NCBI GenBank assembly: GCA_031263385.1
Contig: JAISFX010000017.1
Location: forward strand, 1 to 16,424
Source: Lactobacillus sp.
GTDB lineage: Bacteria; Pseudomonadota; Alphaproteobacteria; RF32; CAG-239
Direction of reading: 5' to 3'
DNA: 16,424 bases
The translations under genes and the position numbers were made by a program. Under the pieces are notes generated by a model that did not search any database, had not been told where the DNA came from, and saw only the letters and a list, made by a program, of their open reading frames with translations. Below, one piece after another: positions 7,160-14,585 of this stretch (position 1 is its first letter; every line of letters begins with the position of its first letter).

Positions 7160-7242
7160 TTTCCCTTAAAATATAAGAAAGTTCTTTAAAACAACTTCCC
7201 ACATAAGCTAAAGTAAAAAGAAAATAAAGTAAAGACAGAAGA
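7160..7242. promoter_or_regulatory. Divergent intergenic region between LppC gene and rsmI
   Basis: These 83 AT-rich bases separate two outward-facing genes, so they must hold at least the rsmI promoter and probably one for the lipoprotein gene. On the minus strand a TTGTTT and a downstream TATTTT lie about 15 bases apart before the AAGGGA ribosome site; the spacing is short of the ideal 17. On the plus strand I see no convincing -35/-10 pair, only A/T-rich sequence and a weak AGAAG near the rsmI ATG. This is a location call from gene orientation, not a defined promoter. Confidence 0.4.
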
Positions 7243-8076
7243 ATGAAAAAAGGTTTGTACATAGTCGCCACCCCCATTGGCAATTTAGGAGACGTCTCTG
7301 AGCGCGCCCTTAGTGTTCTAAGGGATGCAGATGTCGTGGCCTGCGAAGATACTCGTGTAACAAAAAAACTTTTCTCGCTGCTCGGCATCAGCCTCAAGAA
7401 GACTTTTCTGCCCCTTCATGACCATAACGAGTCTGAGCAGTCTGACCACATAATAGGTTTGATTAATAATGATAAATCCGTTGCCCTCGTTAGCGATGCG
7501 GGCTCTCCGCTTATTTCAGACCCCGGCTATAAGCTTGTCAAAAAGTGCAAAGAGCAGAGTCTTTATTATACAATCGTCCCAGGCGCCAGCGCTGTAATCT
7601 CTGCCATACAGCTTTCCGGACTCCCTTCCAATCGCTTTATGTTTGTGGGCTTTATCCCTAACAAAGAAAAATCCAGACGAGATTTATTTGAAGAGCTTAA
7701 AGGCATTAATTCTACGCTCATTTTTTACGAAACCGCCCCGCGGATTCTAAAGACCCTGACTGCTGCGTTAGAAGTTTTTGGCGATAGAGAAGGGGCAGTT
7801 GTCAGAGAAATCACCAAAGTATATGAAGAAAGCATCGGCGGTCACCTTTCAGATATAATCTCAAACATCAATCAAAAACCGATTAAAGGAGAGATTGTTT
7901 TTCTGGTTGCTCCGCCGGAGGAAGATGCATCTGATATAGACATTGAAGCCATCTTAAAACAAAAGCTTAAAAAGCTTTCTCTAAAAGATGCCGTGGCAGA
8001 GGTTGTAAAAGAATATAAGCAAAACAAAAATGATGTTTATGAAAAAGCTTTAGGGATTAAGAATGACAGCAGATAA
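7243..8076 (+). CDS. rsmI: 16S rRNA 2'-O-methyltransferase RsmI (C1402)
   Basis: RsmI uses S-adenosylmethionine to methylate the 2'-hydroxyl of C1402 in the decoding centre of 16S rRNA. The 277 residues begin with the family signature GLYIVATPIGNLGDVSERAL (residues 4-23) and DVVACEDTR (30-38), followed by LHDHNESEQ, ALVSDAGSPLISDPGYKLV (about 81-99), VPGASAVISAIQLSGLPSNR and IFYETAPRI. These belong to the tetrapyrrole-methylase fold. A short Lys-rich C-terminal domain resembles the helix-turn-helix RsmI tail. The last 14 bases overlap yraN, so the two are probably translated together. Confidence 0.97.
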   Translation: MKKGLYIVATPIGNLGDVSERALSVLRDADVVACEDTRVTKKLFSLLGISLKKTFLPLHDHNESEQSDHIIGLINNDKSVALVSDAGSPLISDPGYKLVKKCKEQSLYYTIVPGASAVISAIQLSGLPSNRFMFVGFIPNKEKSRRDLFEELKGINSTLIFYETAPRILKTLTAALEVFGDREGAVVREITKVYEESIGGHLSDIISNINQKPIKGEIVFLVAPPEEDASDIDIEAILKQKLKKLSLKDAVAEVVKEYKQNKNDVYEKALGIKNDSR

Positions 8077-8413
8077 CTCGGGCAAAACGGCAGAGAGATT
8101 GGTTAGAGCCTTTTTGTTTCTTAAGGGCTATCGGATTCTTGCATCCAATTACATCACCGGTCGCCGAACCACCGCCGGAGAAATCGACATCATCGCCTGC
8201 AAAGGCAAAACCCTTGTTTTTGTAGAGGTAAAAAAGCGTAGCACCATAGAAAAAGCAGCTTATGCTTTGCTTGCCAAACAGCGCCAGCGCATCCAAAGAG
8301 GGGCAGAGGCCTTTATCAAAAGACACCCCCAATATAAAAAACACAATGTTCGTTTTGACGCTGTTTTAGTAAAATTACCACTGACTATAAAGCACATTAA
8401 AAACGCTTTTTAA
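8063..8413 (+). CDS. yraN: YraN family (UPF0102) endonuclease-fold protein
   Basis: The 116 residues match the UPF0102/YraN family, which has a restriction-endonuclease-like fold and unsettled function. Visible motifs are GKTAERLVRAFLFLKGYRIL (7-26), the putative active-site pair GEID (39-42) and VEVKKRS (54-60), and the RIQRGAEAFIKRHP helix. Thus Glu40, Asp42, Glu55 and Lys57 form a classical E/D...ExK nuclease constellation. It overlaps rsmI by 14 bases; rsmI-yraN adjacency is common in Proteobacteria. The 3' end overlaps the convergent CCA-transferase gene by four bases. Confidence 0.93.
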   Translation: MTADNSGKTAERLVRAFLFLKGYRILASNYITGRRTTAGEIDIIACKGKTLVFVEVKKRSTIEKAAYALLAKQRQRIQRGAEAFIKRHPQYKKHNVRFDAVLVKLPLTIKHIKNAF

Positions 8414-9627
8414 GACACCAGACTTTCCAAAAGCTCATCCCTATTAAGGCTAAAATTGCTATCAACCCAGTCTTGCTCAAGCTTATCAATTGTTTTGCCG
8501 ATAGTTTTCGGGTCAACCCCTGCAGCAATGACGTCTTTGCCTCTTATTGGGAATATTGGCATTACCATATTCTCGATCTTGCCAATAATATCCATATATT
8601 CTGTTGTGTGCCTTTTTTCATATGCTAAAGATAGCAGAAACTTGTCTCTGGCAAATTCTTTGTCGTGAAGATAAATAATCTTGCGCAGCTTGTTTTCATC
8701 AAAAAAGTCATCCAAATTAACCTGCTTTGAGGCTAAATTCACAAACAGTTCTTTTCTTTTCTTGCTCATTTTGAGCCTTGCCGCCAAATTAACAGCCAGC
8801 TCTTTATTAGGGTAGAACAACGCAAACAAACGCCTCAAGCTCTTGTTTGGCAAATGCGTAGCCTCGGTCATGTTTACCAAGAAATCAAGCTTATCCAAAT
8901 GCTCTGCCTTTGGCAAAATGGTATCAAGAATACCATTCTCCATCATAATTTTGACAGTCTCCACCACTTTAGGAGTGCTTAAAAGCTTTTCAAATTCAAC
9001 ACAGATTCTTTCATTTGAAAGCTTTTTCAGCCCATCTTTGTTTTCTATGCATGCCTTTAAAGCCTTGGGGTCGATAGGTGTTTTGCTGAATATTGAATAA
9101 AAACGGAAGAAACGCAGGATTCTAAGGTAGTCCTCTTTGATTCTGGCAGAAGGGTTTCCGATAAACTTCACCACTCCTTTTTCCAAATCCTCGATTCCAT
9201 TGTAATAATCAAAAACATTACCTTTTTCATCTGCATAAACGGCATTTATGGTAAGGTCACGTCGAGATGCGTCAATCTCCCAGTTGGTCGTAAACTCAAC
9301 CACGGCATGTCGTCCGTCTGTACTCACATCTTTTCTCAAAGATGTGACCTCAAGCAGATTATTCTCAATAACCACTCCGACAGTGCCAAACTTAATGCCG
9401 ATAGGCACGGTCCTTAGGCCTTTCTCCTCACAGGCTTCAACCATTTCCTCAGGCGACAAATCTGTCGCAAGGTCGATATCAAACCCTTCGATTCCCATTA
9501 ATGCATCACGAACACATCCACCGACAAACCTTAAAACGCCTCCATGATTCTCTACTGCACGGAACAAACGCATTATTTTTTTGTCTTTTATAATCTTGGA
9601 TACATCTAAGTAATTGTCTCTAATCAT
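8410..9627 (-). CDS. cca: CCA tRNA nucleotidyltransferase (class II)
   Basis: This enzyme adds or repairs the 3' CCA of tRNAs, using CTP and ATP. The 405-residue protein has the class II nucleotidyltransferase head: FVGGCVRDALMGIEGFDIDL (residues 34-53), with the GG...RD loop and metal-binding Asp50 and Asp52. A region TSLRKD...DGRHAVVEF follows, then the nucleotide-binding DASRRDLTINAVY (119-131) and the RIKEDYLRILRFFRF helix (162-176). The rest is the helical body and tail. Poly(A) polymerase I shares this head, but the length and the DASRRDLTINA motif fit the alphaproteobacterial CCA-adding type better. AAGG seven bases before the ATG is the likely ribosome site. It stands alone, convergent with yraN and divergent from the IalB-like gene. 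Confidence 0.92.
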   Translation of the reverse strand: MIRDNYLDVSKIIKDKKIMRLFRAVENHGGVLRFVGGCVRDALMGIEGFDIDLATDLSPEEMVEACEEKGLRTVPIGIKFGTVGVVIENNLLEVTSLRKDVSTDGRHAVVEFTTNWEIDASRRDLTINAVYADEKGNVFDYYNGIEDLEKGVVKFIGNPSARIKEDYLRILRFFRFYSIFSKTPIDPKALKACIENKDGLKKLSNERICVEFEKLLSTPKVVETVKIMMENGILDTILPKAEHLDKLDFLVNMTEATHLPNKSLRRLFALFYPNKELAVNLAARLKMSKKRKELFVNLASKQVNLDDFFDENKLRKIIYLHDKEFARDKFLLSLAYEKRHTTEYMDIIGKIENMVMPIFPIRGKDVIAAGVDPKTIGKTIDKLEQDWVDSNFSLNRDELLESLVS

Positions 9628-9725
9628 TTTTTTACCTTAAAAAGTATTTTTTATAAATTAACATTTTTTATAGAATTTTCCAGTACTATTTATCCAAATC
9701 AACCTTAATTTGTGAGTATTTCAGT
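9628..9725. promoter_or_regulatory. AT-rich divergent intergenic region (cca / IalB-like gene)
   Basis: These 98 bases separate two divergent genes and are strongly AT-rich, with several T runs and TATAAA/TATAGA-like boxes on both strands. Promoters for cca (leftward) and for the IalB-like gene and rlmN (rightward) must lie here or just inside the genes. Several -10-like boxes compete, for example TACTAT at 9684-9689 on the plus strand, but none has a good -35 at 16-18 bases. I therefore mark the region rather than individual promoters. Confidence 0.4.
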
Positions 9726-10235
9726 ATGTATAAGTTTTTAACGTTTTTTACCTTGTTTTTATTAGTTTCTTTTCACGCAAACGCTGCTCCTCCTAAAGAG
9801 ATTGGCGAATTTGGCGACTGGATAGCTTATCATTACAAAGAAACCAACGGCGATGTCTGCTACATGGCCTCAGCTCCCAAAAAAGATGAGGGCAAATATA
9901 ACAAAAGGGGCGATATCTATGTTGTTGTAACCCACCGCCCTAAAGAGAAAAGCTTCGATGTCGTAAACTTTGTTGCCGGCTATGATTATAAAACAGGTTC
10001 TGAAGTTGCTGTTAAAATTGGCAACAAAACCATAGATAACTTGTTCACCAGCGGAGACAAAGCTTGGGCCATCAGCGATTCTACCGATAAAGAACTTGTT
10101 GCAGCTATGCAAAAAGGTGATAAGATGATTGTGCACGGAGAATCATCTCGCGGAACTAAGACTAAAGACACTTATTCCCTCAAAGGTTTTTCTGCTGCAT
10201 ATAAAGCAATCTCTACAAAATGTAATAAGAAATGA
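9726..10235 (+). CDS. Invasion-associated locus B (IalB) family periplasmic protein
   Basis: The protein starts with a Sec signal peptide (MYKFLTFFTLFLLVSFHANA, cleavage likely after Ala20), so it is exported. The mature part has the IalB family pattern: FGDWIAYHYK (residues 29-38), where the family has FGDW followed by a Cys-containing strand, then DVCYMASAP (43-51). A middle region VNFVAGYDYKTGSEVAVKIG follows, and at the end MIVHGESSRGTKTKDTYSLKGF and AAYKAISTKC. Two Cys remain in the mature protein (Cys45 and Cys166), and could form a disulfide. IalB was named in Bartonella, but the family is widespread in Alphaproteobacteria and a role in invasion should not be assumed. Its stop overlaps the rlmN start by four bases (ATGA), a neighbour pair seen in other Alphaproteobacteria. 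Confidence 0.85.
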   Translation: MYKFLTFFTLFLLVSFHANAAPPKEIGEFGDWIAYHYKETNGDVCYMASAPKKDEGKYNKRGDIYVVVTHRPKEKSFDVVNFVAGYDYKTGSEVAVKIGNKTIDNLFTSGDKAWAISDSTDKELVAAMQKGDKMIVHGESSRGTKTKDTYSLKGFSAAYKAISTKCNKK

Positions 10236-11272
10236 TAGAATTAATAGGCCTCTCCAAAAAAGAGCTTGAACAAGAACTTATAAATATCGGAGAAAAACCG
10301 TTCCGAACCAAGCAGCTTTGGCAGTGGCTTTACTTCCACGGCGCAACAGACTTTGACAAGATGAGCAATCTGTCAAAAGATTTGCGCGAGAAGTTAAAAC
10401 AAAACTTCACCATTACCCGCCCTAAGGTTGTAAACAGTCAGTTGTCGTCTGACGGCACTCACAAATGGCTTTTAGAGTTCTCCGACGGCCAGCGTATTGA
10501 GGCTGTTTATATTCCCGAAGAGGACAGAGGCGCGGTCTGCATATCTTCACAAGTAGGCTGTGCGGTGGGCTGCAAATTTTGCAATACCGGCACCCAAAAA
10601 ATAACCCGAAACCTCACCACTTGCGAGATTATATCTCAATTTATGACTGCCCGTGATGTTTATAATGATTGGACTGTCAAGGACCGCAAGCTCAGTAATA
10701 TTGTGGTTATGGGCATGGGAGAACCCCTTCATAATACTGACAACATGATAAAAGCATTGCAAATTTTAACAGACCCCGACGGCATGGCTATTGGCCGCCG
10801 CAAAATAACTCTTTCCACCTCAGGCATTGCTAATAAGATTGTAGAGATTATCAAAGCCTCCGGCGTTAAACTTGCCATAAGCCTTCATGCCCCAAATGAT
10901 GAGAAGCGTTCTCAGATAATGCCTATCAACAAGAAGTTCCCTCTTGATGCGGTTTTAAAGGCCTGTCAAGATTATCAAAAACTAGAAGGCAGTCGTTACA
11001 TTACTTTTGAGTATTTAATGCTCAAAGGCTTTAATGACAGCCTGCAAGACGCACGTGAACTGGTGTCTTTAATGAAGAAATATAAACTAGGTGCCAAGTT
11101 TAACCTGATCGCCTTTAACCCTTGGGAAGGCTGTGGCTATGAATCTTCTTCCAAAAACACTATCAGAGCCTTCGCTGCCGAGATTGAAAAGGGCGGTTTT
11201 GAAGCTCCGATTAGAGCATCTCGCGGGCAAGACATCCTCGCGGCTTGCGGACAGCTAAAGTCAAAGAAATAA
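10232..11272 (+). CDS. rlmN: Dual-specificity 23S rRNA A2503 / tRNA A37 C2-methyltransferase RlmN
   Basis: RlmN is a radical-SAM enzyme that methylates C2 of A2503 in 23S rRNA and A37 in some tRNAs. The 346 residues include the radical-SAM cluster Cys110, Cys114 and Cys117 in SSQVGCAVGCKFCNTG. The two mechanistic cysteines correspond to Cys103 (AVCISSQ) and Cys339 near the C-terminus (LAACGQL), equivalent to E. coli Cys118 and Cys355. Other family motifs are FRTKQLWQWLYFHGATDFDKM, VVMGMGEPLHN, RRKITLSTSGI, LAISLHAPNDEKRSQIMPIN, FEYLMLKGFNDS and FNLIAFNPWEG. The 4-base ATGA overlap with the IalB-like gene suggests translational coupling. All expected catalytic residues are present. Confidence 0.98.
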   Translation: MIELIGLSKKELEQELINIGEKPFRTKQLWQWLYFHGATDFDKMSNLSKDLREKLKQNFTITRPKVVNSQLSSDGTHKWLLEFSDGQRIEAVYIPEEDRGAVCISSQVGCAVGCKFCNTGTQKITRNLTTCEIISQFMTARDVYNDWTVKDRKLSNIVVMGMGEPLHNTDNMIKALQILTDPDGMAIGRRKITLSTSGIANKIVEIIKASGVKLAISLHAPNDEKRSQIMPINKKFPLDAVLKACQDYQKLEGSRYITFEYLMLKGFNDSLQDARELVSLMKKYKLGAKFNLIAFNPWEGCGYESSSKNTIRAFAAEIEKGGFEAPIRASRGQDILAACGQLKSKK

Positions 11273-11277
11273 ACCTC

Positions 11278-11306
11278 TTGCAGATTCCCTCAAATTTTGC
11301 TAAAAT
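11278..11306 (+). promoter_or_regulatory. Candidate sigma-70 promoter for small ORF
   Basis: TTGCAG (11278-11283) and TAAAAT (11301-11306) are separated by exactly 17 bases. The -10 matches five of six consensus bases and the -35 three of six. It begins five bases after the rlmN stop and would start transcription near 11313, about 20 bases before the ATG of the small gene. Confidence 0.5.
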
Positions 11307-11331
11307 CCCTCTGTTTAATAAATTTATATGT

Positions 11332-11505
11332 ATGAAGATGATTGAAGTTACGGATCCTCGTTATCCGGAAATAGCAAAGCTATTCGAAAACGAGGCAGTA
11401 AAAAAAACAACCCCTGTTGACGGTGGCGCCGAAGAGACCCCACCCTCAGGGAAAACAAAAAAGGAAAAAAGAGTTAGAAGCGTAACGCACAATCGCAGAT
11501 ACTGA
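11332..11505 (+). CDS. Small hypothetical protein (57 aa)
   Basis: I do not recognise this gene. The reading frame is open further upstream (from 11245, inside rlmN), but the natural start is the ATG at 11332 or 11338, which follows a candidate promoter. The product begins MKMIEVTDPRYPEIAKLF, has a short acidic helix-like stretch, then a Pro/Thr/Gly-rich middle and a very basic end (KTKKEKRVRSVTHNRRY). It has no signal peptide or membrane segment. No clear Shine-Dalgarno sequence precedes the start. It ends shortly before a bidirectional terminator hairpin. Support for it being a real gene is the promoter, the terminator and a protein-like N-terminus; it could be lineage-specific. Confidence 0.5.
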   Translation: MKMIEVTDPRYPEIAKLFENEAVKKTTPVDGGAEETPPSGKTKKEKRVRSVTHNRRY

Positions 11506-11527
11506 CTCTTTCCTAAAGTAAAACAAA

Positions 11528-11555
11528 AGCCATTTTCCCCTAAAGGAAAATGGCT
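11528..11555. terminator. Bidirectional intrinsic terminator hairpin
   Basis: A perfect 11-base inverted repeat, agccattttcc (11528-11538) and ggaaaatggct (11545-11555), flanks a six-base loop. On the minus strand it is followed by TTTTGTTTTA, a good U-tract for the leftward 262-residue gene that ends 25 bases earlier. On the plus strand the tail is only ATATTATT, weaker but usable for the small rightward gene. It lies between two convergent genes, as expected of a shared terminator. Confidence 0.85.
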
Positions 11556-11579
11556 ATATTATTGCCCTATCAACAAAAG

Positions 11580-12368
11580 CTACTCGTCGTCGCTCGACTT
11601 ATCTTCCAACATCAATAAAATGTTTTGTTCAATCTTAGGGTCCACCTTGGCAGCCTCTCTAATCCGCCTCTGGTTCTTTTGTGGAGCAAATAGCAGTTCT
11701 ACCATCTCCATTGGGTTTTTGCCTTCCAAAAGCTGTTGCTGAGCAACATGAGAAGCCACTGCCTTAACCATTTCATTCCTAAACACCTCTTGGGCACTTT
11801 CGCGGGCTTTTTCTTCTTTCTTTCTCTCTCGTTCAGTATATTTGCGGTGGAAGCGGGCAAACTCATAAAGCGGATTCCCTCCCATTTTATAGCCGTCTAG
11901 CCTAACCAGATTGGTTTTTTCATCCATAAGGGTAATAATCCCTTGTCCTTCTTTGTCTCTATAGATTTTCCAATCTTCAATAATGTCCCAATAAATTGCT
12001 TCTTGTACAGCCTCTGTTCTGATTTTGCCAAAACCCAAGCTTTTAACCCCATCTTCTTCTGTCGTAACTGAAATATTATCTAAAAAGAACTCCAGATTCT
12101 CTTTATATTTTCTCAAAGGGTCAACAAGGTTTTGTGCCAAACAAATCGCCGTTAGAGCAAACTTCATCTCTTGGTTTGCCATATAGCCAATCTTCCTTGG
12201 GTCTCTCATAACCTCAGGGTTGTTCAAAATCTGATTCACGCAATATTCGTTAAGACTGTAAAGCGCGCCGATTTGCTCATCGTCAAATTCAACATTTGAG
12301 TCGATAACAACATTAACTGCCCGCTCAATAATTTTGTTTATTATTTTTTGTATTTTAGCATCTGCCAT
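11580..12368 (-). CDS. Hypothetical cytosolic protein (262 aa)
   Basis: I do not recognise a family. The protein is hydrophilic and largely helical, with no signal peptide, no membrane segment and no obvious catalytic motif. Residues 1-100 look like packed helices (KIQKIINKIIERAVNVVID, FALTAICLAQNLVDPLRKY). A middle part (about 122-170) is rich in aromatic residues (EAIYWDIIEDWKIYRD). Residues 178-215 form a highly charged likely coiled coil (ERERKKEEKARESAQEV). The C-terminus is acidic (MLEDKSSDDE). AAGGGA about a dozen bases upstream could serve as ribosome site. It has its own strong candidate promoter and a terminator, so it is probably transcribed alone. The charged helices could suit a structural or partner-binding role, but no function is claimed. 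Confidence 0.8.
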   Translation of the reverse strand: MADAKIQKIINKIIERAVNVVIDSNVEFDDEQIGALYSLNEYCVNQILNNPEVMRDPRKIGYMANQEMKFALTAICLAQNLVDPLRKYKENLEFFLDNISVTTEEDGVKSLGFGKIRTEAVQEAIYWDIIEDWKIYRDKEGQGIITLMDEKTNLVRLDGYKMGGNPLYEFARFHRKYTERERKKEEKARESAQEVFRNEMVKAVASHVAQQQLLEGKNPMEMVELLFAPQKNQRRIREAAKVDPKIEQNILLMLEDKSSDDE

Positions 12369-12396
12369 ATCAAACGTATCCCTTAGAAATTAAGAG

Positions 12397-12425
12397 ATTA
12401 TAACATATATCTGTCTCATTATCCA
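12397..12425 (-). promoter_or_regulatory. Strong candidate sigma-70 promoter for the 262-aa gene
   Basis: On the minus strand a perfect TATAAT (12402-12397) is preceded by TG one base away, forming an extended -10. A TGGATA (12425-12420, four of six consensus bases) lies exactly 17 bases upstream. It is located 28 bases before the ATG of the 262-residue gene and overlaps the end of the upstream membrane-protein gene. It is the best promoter match I found in the window. Confidence 0.75.
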
Positions 12426-12943
12426 GATATATTCTCTTCTGTATATTCGATTATTTCATCTTCTTCAAAGTCATCGTCGCTGGCAATAACCAAACCGATA
12501 AAAGTTGTCACAACAAATATCACCACCGCAAAAATAGTATCTCTAATCTTGTGTGGCTTCTTGGCTTTAATCTCACCGCTTTTCTCAAACCTGATTCTGT
12601 TCACCTCAACTCTTAATCCTGCGAAATAAAAAGCAATGAAGAGCACTGCAAACAATAGCACCATGTAAGGCACTCGCTCTCCTTCAATCTGGTAGGCAAA
12701 AACATCAAACGCTCTCATAATAATCAGCCATATATAGCCAATTCTGTAACCCATAGCCACAAGAAACAGTGCCACCGGATAAACCATAAGAGCCCCTGCT
12801 GCAGCATAAACATCTGATGATAAAAACATCGCAAGAACAATTTGCAGCAAAACCAAAGCAGATGCTATTGTCCTATATTTTTTTACCATAGAACCATCAA
12901 CAATCTTTTCTTTTTGGCTCATTGTTACATCAAAAATACTCAT
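12419..12943 (-). CDS. Hypothetical small inner-membrane protein
   Basis: I do not recognise a family. The 174 residues have a charged start, then four or five hydrophobic segments (about 24-44, 47-66, 68-80, 92-110 and 134-154). A basic loop (KSGEIKAKKPHKIRD, about 121-135) precedes the last segment, and a very acidic C-terminal tail (SDDDFEEDEIIEYTEE) follows it. This suggests an inner-membrane protein with short soluble ends. Its ATG overlaps the rppH stop (ATGA) and a strong AAAGGAG site lies eight bases upstream inside rppH, so its translation is coupled to rppH. It is the last gene of the envelope operon; a new promoter starts in its 3' end. The operon position hints at an envelope role but proves nothing. 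Confidence 0.78.
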   Translation of the reverse strand: MSIFDVTMSQKEKIVDGSMVKKYRTIASALVLLQIVLAMFLSSDVYAAAGALMVYPVALFLVAMGYRIGYIWLIIMRAFDVFAYQIEGERVPYMVLLFAVLFIAFYFAGLRVEVNRIRFEKSGEIKAKKPHKIRDTIFAVVIFVVTTFIGLVIASDDDFEEDEIIEYTEENISG

Positions 12944-13419
12944 ATTTCATACTCCTTTATTATTGGAATGAACGCCTCCATAGCCGTTTTATAGGACTCT
13001 ATTTTTGGGTGCCATGCTCTTTTAACAGGCTCATCTTCGCTCACCCATTCATAAGCATTAAACTCCACCTCGTCCTTGGCAAAATCTATCTCGCTGTCAT
13101 CGCCATAAAAATAAAACAAAGACCAGTATTGGTCTTGCCCTACAGCATCTCTGCCCATTGTCTTAAATTTTTCAACAACATCTTCCGGAAAGTTATATCT
13201 TATGGGTTTATCTAAAGACATAAGCCTCTTAACAGAGGTTATACCTGTCTCTTCTTCAAGCTCTCTAGCCGCTGCTTCGGCAGGGGTCTCTCCGTCATCA
13301 ATCCCGCCCTGAGGAAACTGCCATAGCTCATTAACCGTGCTGGACAGCCTTCTGCATAACAAAATCTTTTTATCTTTATTAAAAACTACAGCACCGGCAT
13401 TTTTGCGATAAACACCCAT
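12940..13419 (-). CDS. rppH: RNA 5'-pyrophosphohydrolase RppH (Nudix)
   Basis: RppH removes pyrophosphate from the 5' triphosphate end of mRNA, triggering RNase E-dependent decay. The Nudix box fits GX5EX7REUXEEXGU exactly at residues 38-60 (GGIDDGETPAEAAARELEEE then TGI). Other family features are YRKNAGAVVFN, ELWQFPQGG just before the box, and DQYWSLFYFYG. The frame is open upstream to 13458, but those extra residues (MRLCRCLLWWLSK) read through the end of the previous gene. The ATG at 13419 gives the normal N-terminus MGVYRKNAGAVV and lies one base after that gene's stop, so I chose it (159 residues). The location after ctpA and the deacetylase family gene is usual in Alphaproteobacteria. 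Confidence 0.93.
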   Translation of the reverse strand: MGVYRKNAGAVVFNKDKKILLCRRLSSTVNELWQFPQGGIDDGETPAEAAARELEEETGITSVKRLMSLDKPIRYNFPEDVVEKFKTMGRDAVGQDQYWSLFYFYGDDSEIDFAKDEVEFNAYEWVSEDEPVKRAWHPKIESYKTAMEAFIPIIKEYEI

Positions 13420-13420
13420 C

Positions 13421-14581
13421 TTACTCAACCACCAGAGCAGACACCGGCACAATCGCAAAAGGCTTTTCGATAAGTCTCATATCTATACCCAAATCTTTTG
13501 CCTCTTCATATGTATATTGTGGAGAGAAATTGTCTACCCACTCTTTTACCAAAAGCAACACACTAGGCTTTGCGTCGATAACAATCAACACTTGCCCGTT
13601 TTGAATAGCAATTTCTTCTGCTGTTTTCAGCTGTTCTTTGATATATGCTTTGTTGAATACAGAGTCTATGATTACATCAGCTTTCTTTCTAGCCAAGCCT
13701 TCAACCTCAATACTTTCCAAGAAGTCACTTTCTGTTGCATCAACCATCAAAATCCCTCGGTCCTTAACAAAGTTCAGAGACCTCTCTACGTTTTCTCTGT
13801 TTCTGGTCTGTCCTCTACCAACAACCACACCGCCAACAGGCATCCCGGGGGAGATAATTTTTTTAATTCTTTTTATTATCTCGTCATCAGATGCATTAAC
13901 ATTCATTGCCATTGGTCCGGCATCTTTCTGCATATAATTTGGGGAATCAAGAATAATATCAGCATAGGTTTCATGCCCATATTCTCTGGCCTCTTTTATA
14001 AGGTCTTTAAGGTTGCGCCCATAAGGCGAGAAAGAATAAGAGATATTAGGTGGAGACCCTTTAATCAACAGCTCTGTAAGGGCAGTATCCATGCCCATAT
14101 TTTTTATAACCACAGCCACTTTATAGAAGTTTGGCAACACATTAACCCGATTTCCATACTCTGTCCAAGGCCTCTTTCCGTTAGAAGATATTTTAGGAAC
14201 TTCCAACCCATCTATCGTCTCAATCATTCCCGAATAGTTAGCAACATGTTTGAGGGGGCTCTTTCCTGCCATAGGGGTAATCTGGTTCAACATCGGAATA
14301 CCTCTTACCACTTCTTCCAAAGTAGTTTTCTTCACCACCTCAGCAAGCTTTTCATTTTTCTTTTTTGGTTCAATCTTTTCGACCACCCTTTTTTCTTTAT
14401 CGGGCAGAGTAATCACATGTTTGGGAGCTTTGTTTTTAGTATCAAACATAATCTTGTCGATTTTATTTATATAAACAGGCTCAGCCTTCTTGAGCGAAAA
14501 ATAAACACCCACCCCCACAACAGCCATAAATATGAATGTTACAGCAATAAGCAGTTTGTTATTTTTTATAAACTTACCCAA
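13421..14581 (-). CDS. Divergent polysaccharide deacetylase family protein, probable pseudoenzyme
   Basis: The 386 residues start with a cytoplasmic tip, one membrane segment (about 10-30) and a linker of ~120 mostly charged residues, then a domain from about 153 aligning with the divergent polysaccharide deacetylase family (YibQ/DUF610). The alignment holds around VAVVIKNMG, SYSFSPYGRNLKDLIKEARE, YGHETYAD, AGPMAMNVNASDDEIIKRI, PGMPVGGVVVG and RGILMVDATESDF. The metal and catalytic motifs are replaced: family VIDDLG is VIKNMG (158-163), HLPM after GHE is DIIL (208-211), NNHMGS is VVGRGQ (253-258), and GHPHP is IDAKP (335-339). It sits four bases after ctpA and one before rppH, the usual alphaproteobacterial order. 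It is probably an anchored periplasmic domain that binds a partner or glycan without deacetylase chemistry. Confidence 0.82.
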   Translation of the reverse strand: MGKFIKNNKLLIAVTFIFMAVVGVGVYFSLKKAEPVYINKIDKIMFDTKNKAPKHVITLPDKEKRVVEKIEPKKKNEKLAEVVKKTTLEEVVRGIPMLNQITPMAGKSPLKHVANYSGMIETIDGLEVPKISSNGKRPWTEYGNRVNVLPNFYKVAVVIKNMGMDTALTELLIKGSPPNISYSFSPYGRNLKDLIKEAREYGHETYADIILDSPNYMQKDAGPMAMNVNASDDEIIKRIKKIISPGMPVGGVVVGRGQTRNRENVERSLNFVKDRGILMVDATESDFLESIEVEGLARKKADVIIDSVFNKAYIKEQLKTAEEIAIQNGQVLIVIDAKPSVLLLVKEWVDNFSPQYTYEEAKDLGIDMRLIEKPFAIVPVSALVVE

Positions 14582-14585
14582 AAGA

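Noticed and set aside
11245..11331. Longer version of the small protein starting inside rlmN
   Set aside because: It overlaps the conserved end of rlmN and would need a start before the candidate promoter; the ATG at 11332 fits promoter and spacing better.
13420..13458. Upstream start for rppH adding 13 residues
   Set aside because: The extra residues read through the coding end of the preceding gene, and the ATG at 13419 gives the conserved family N-terminus.
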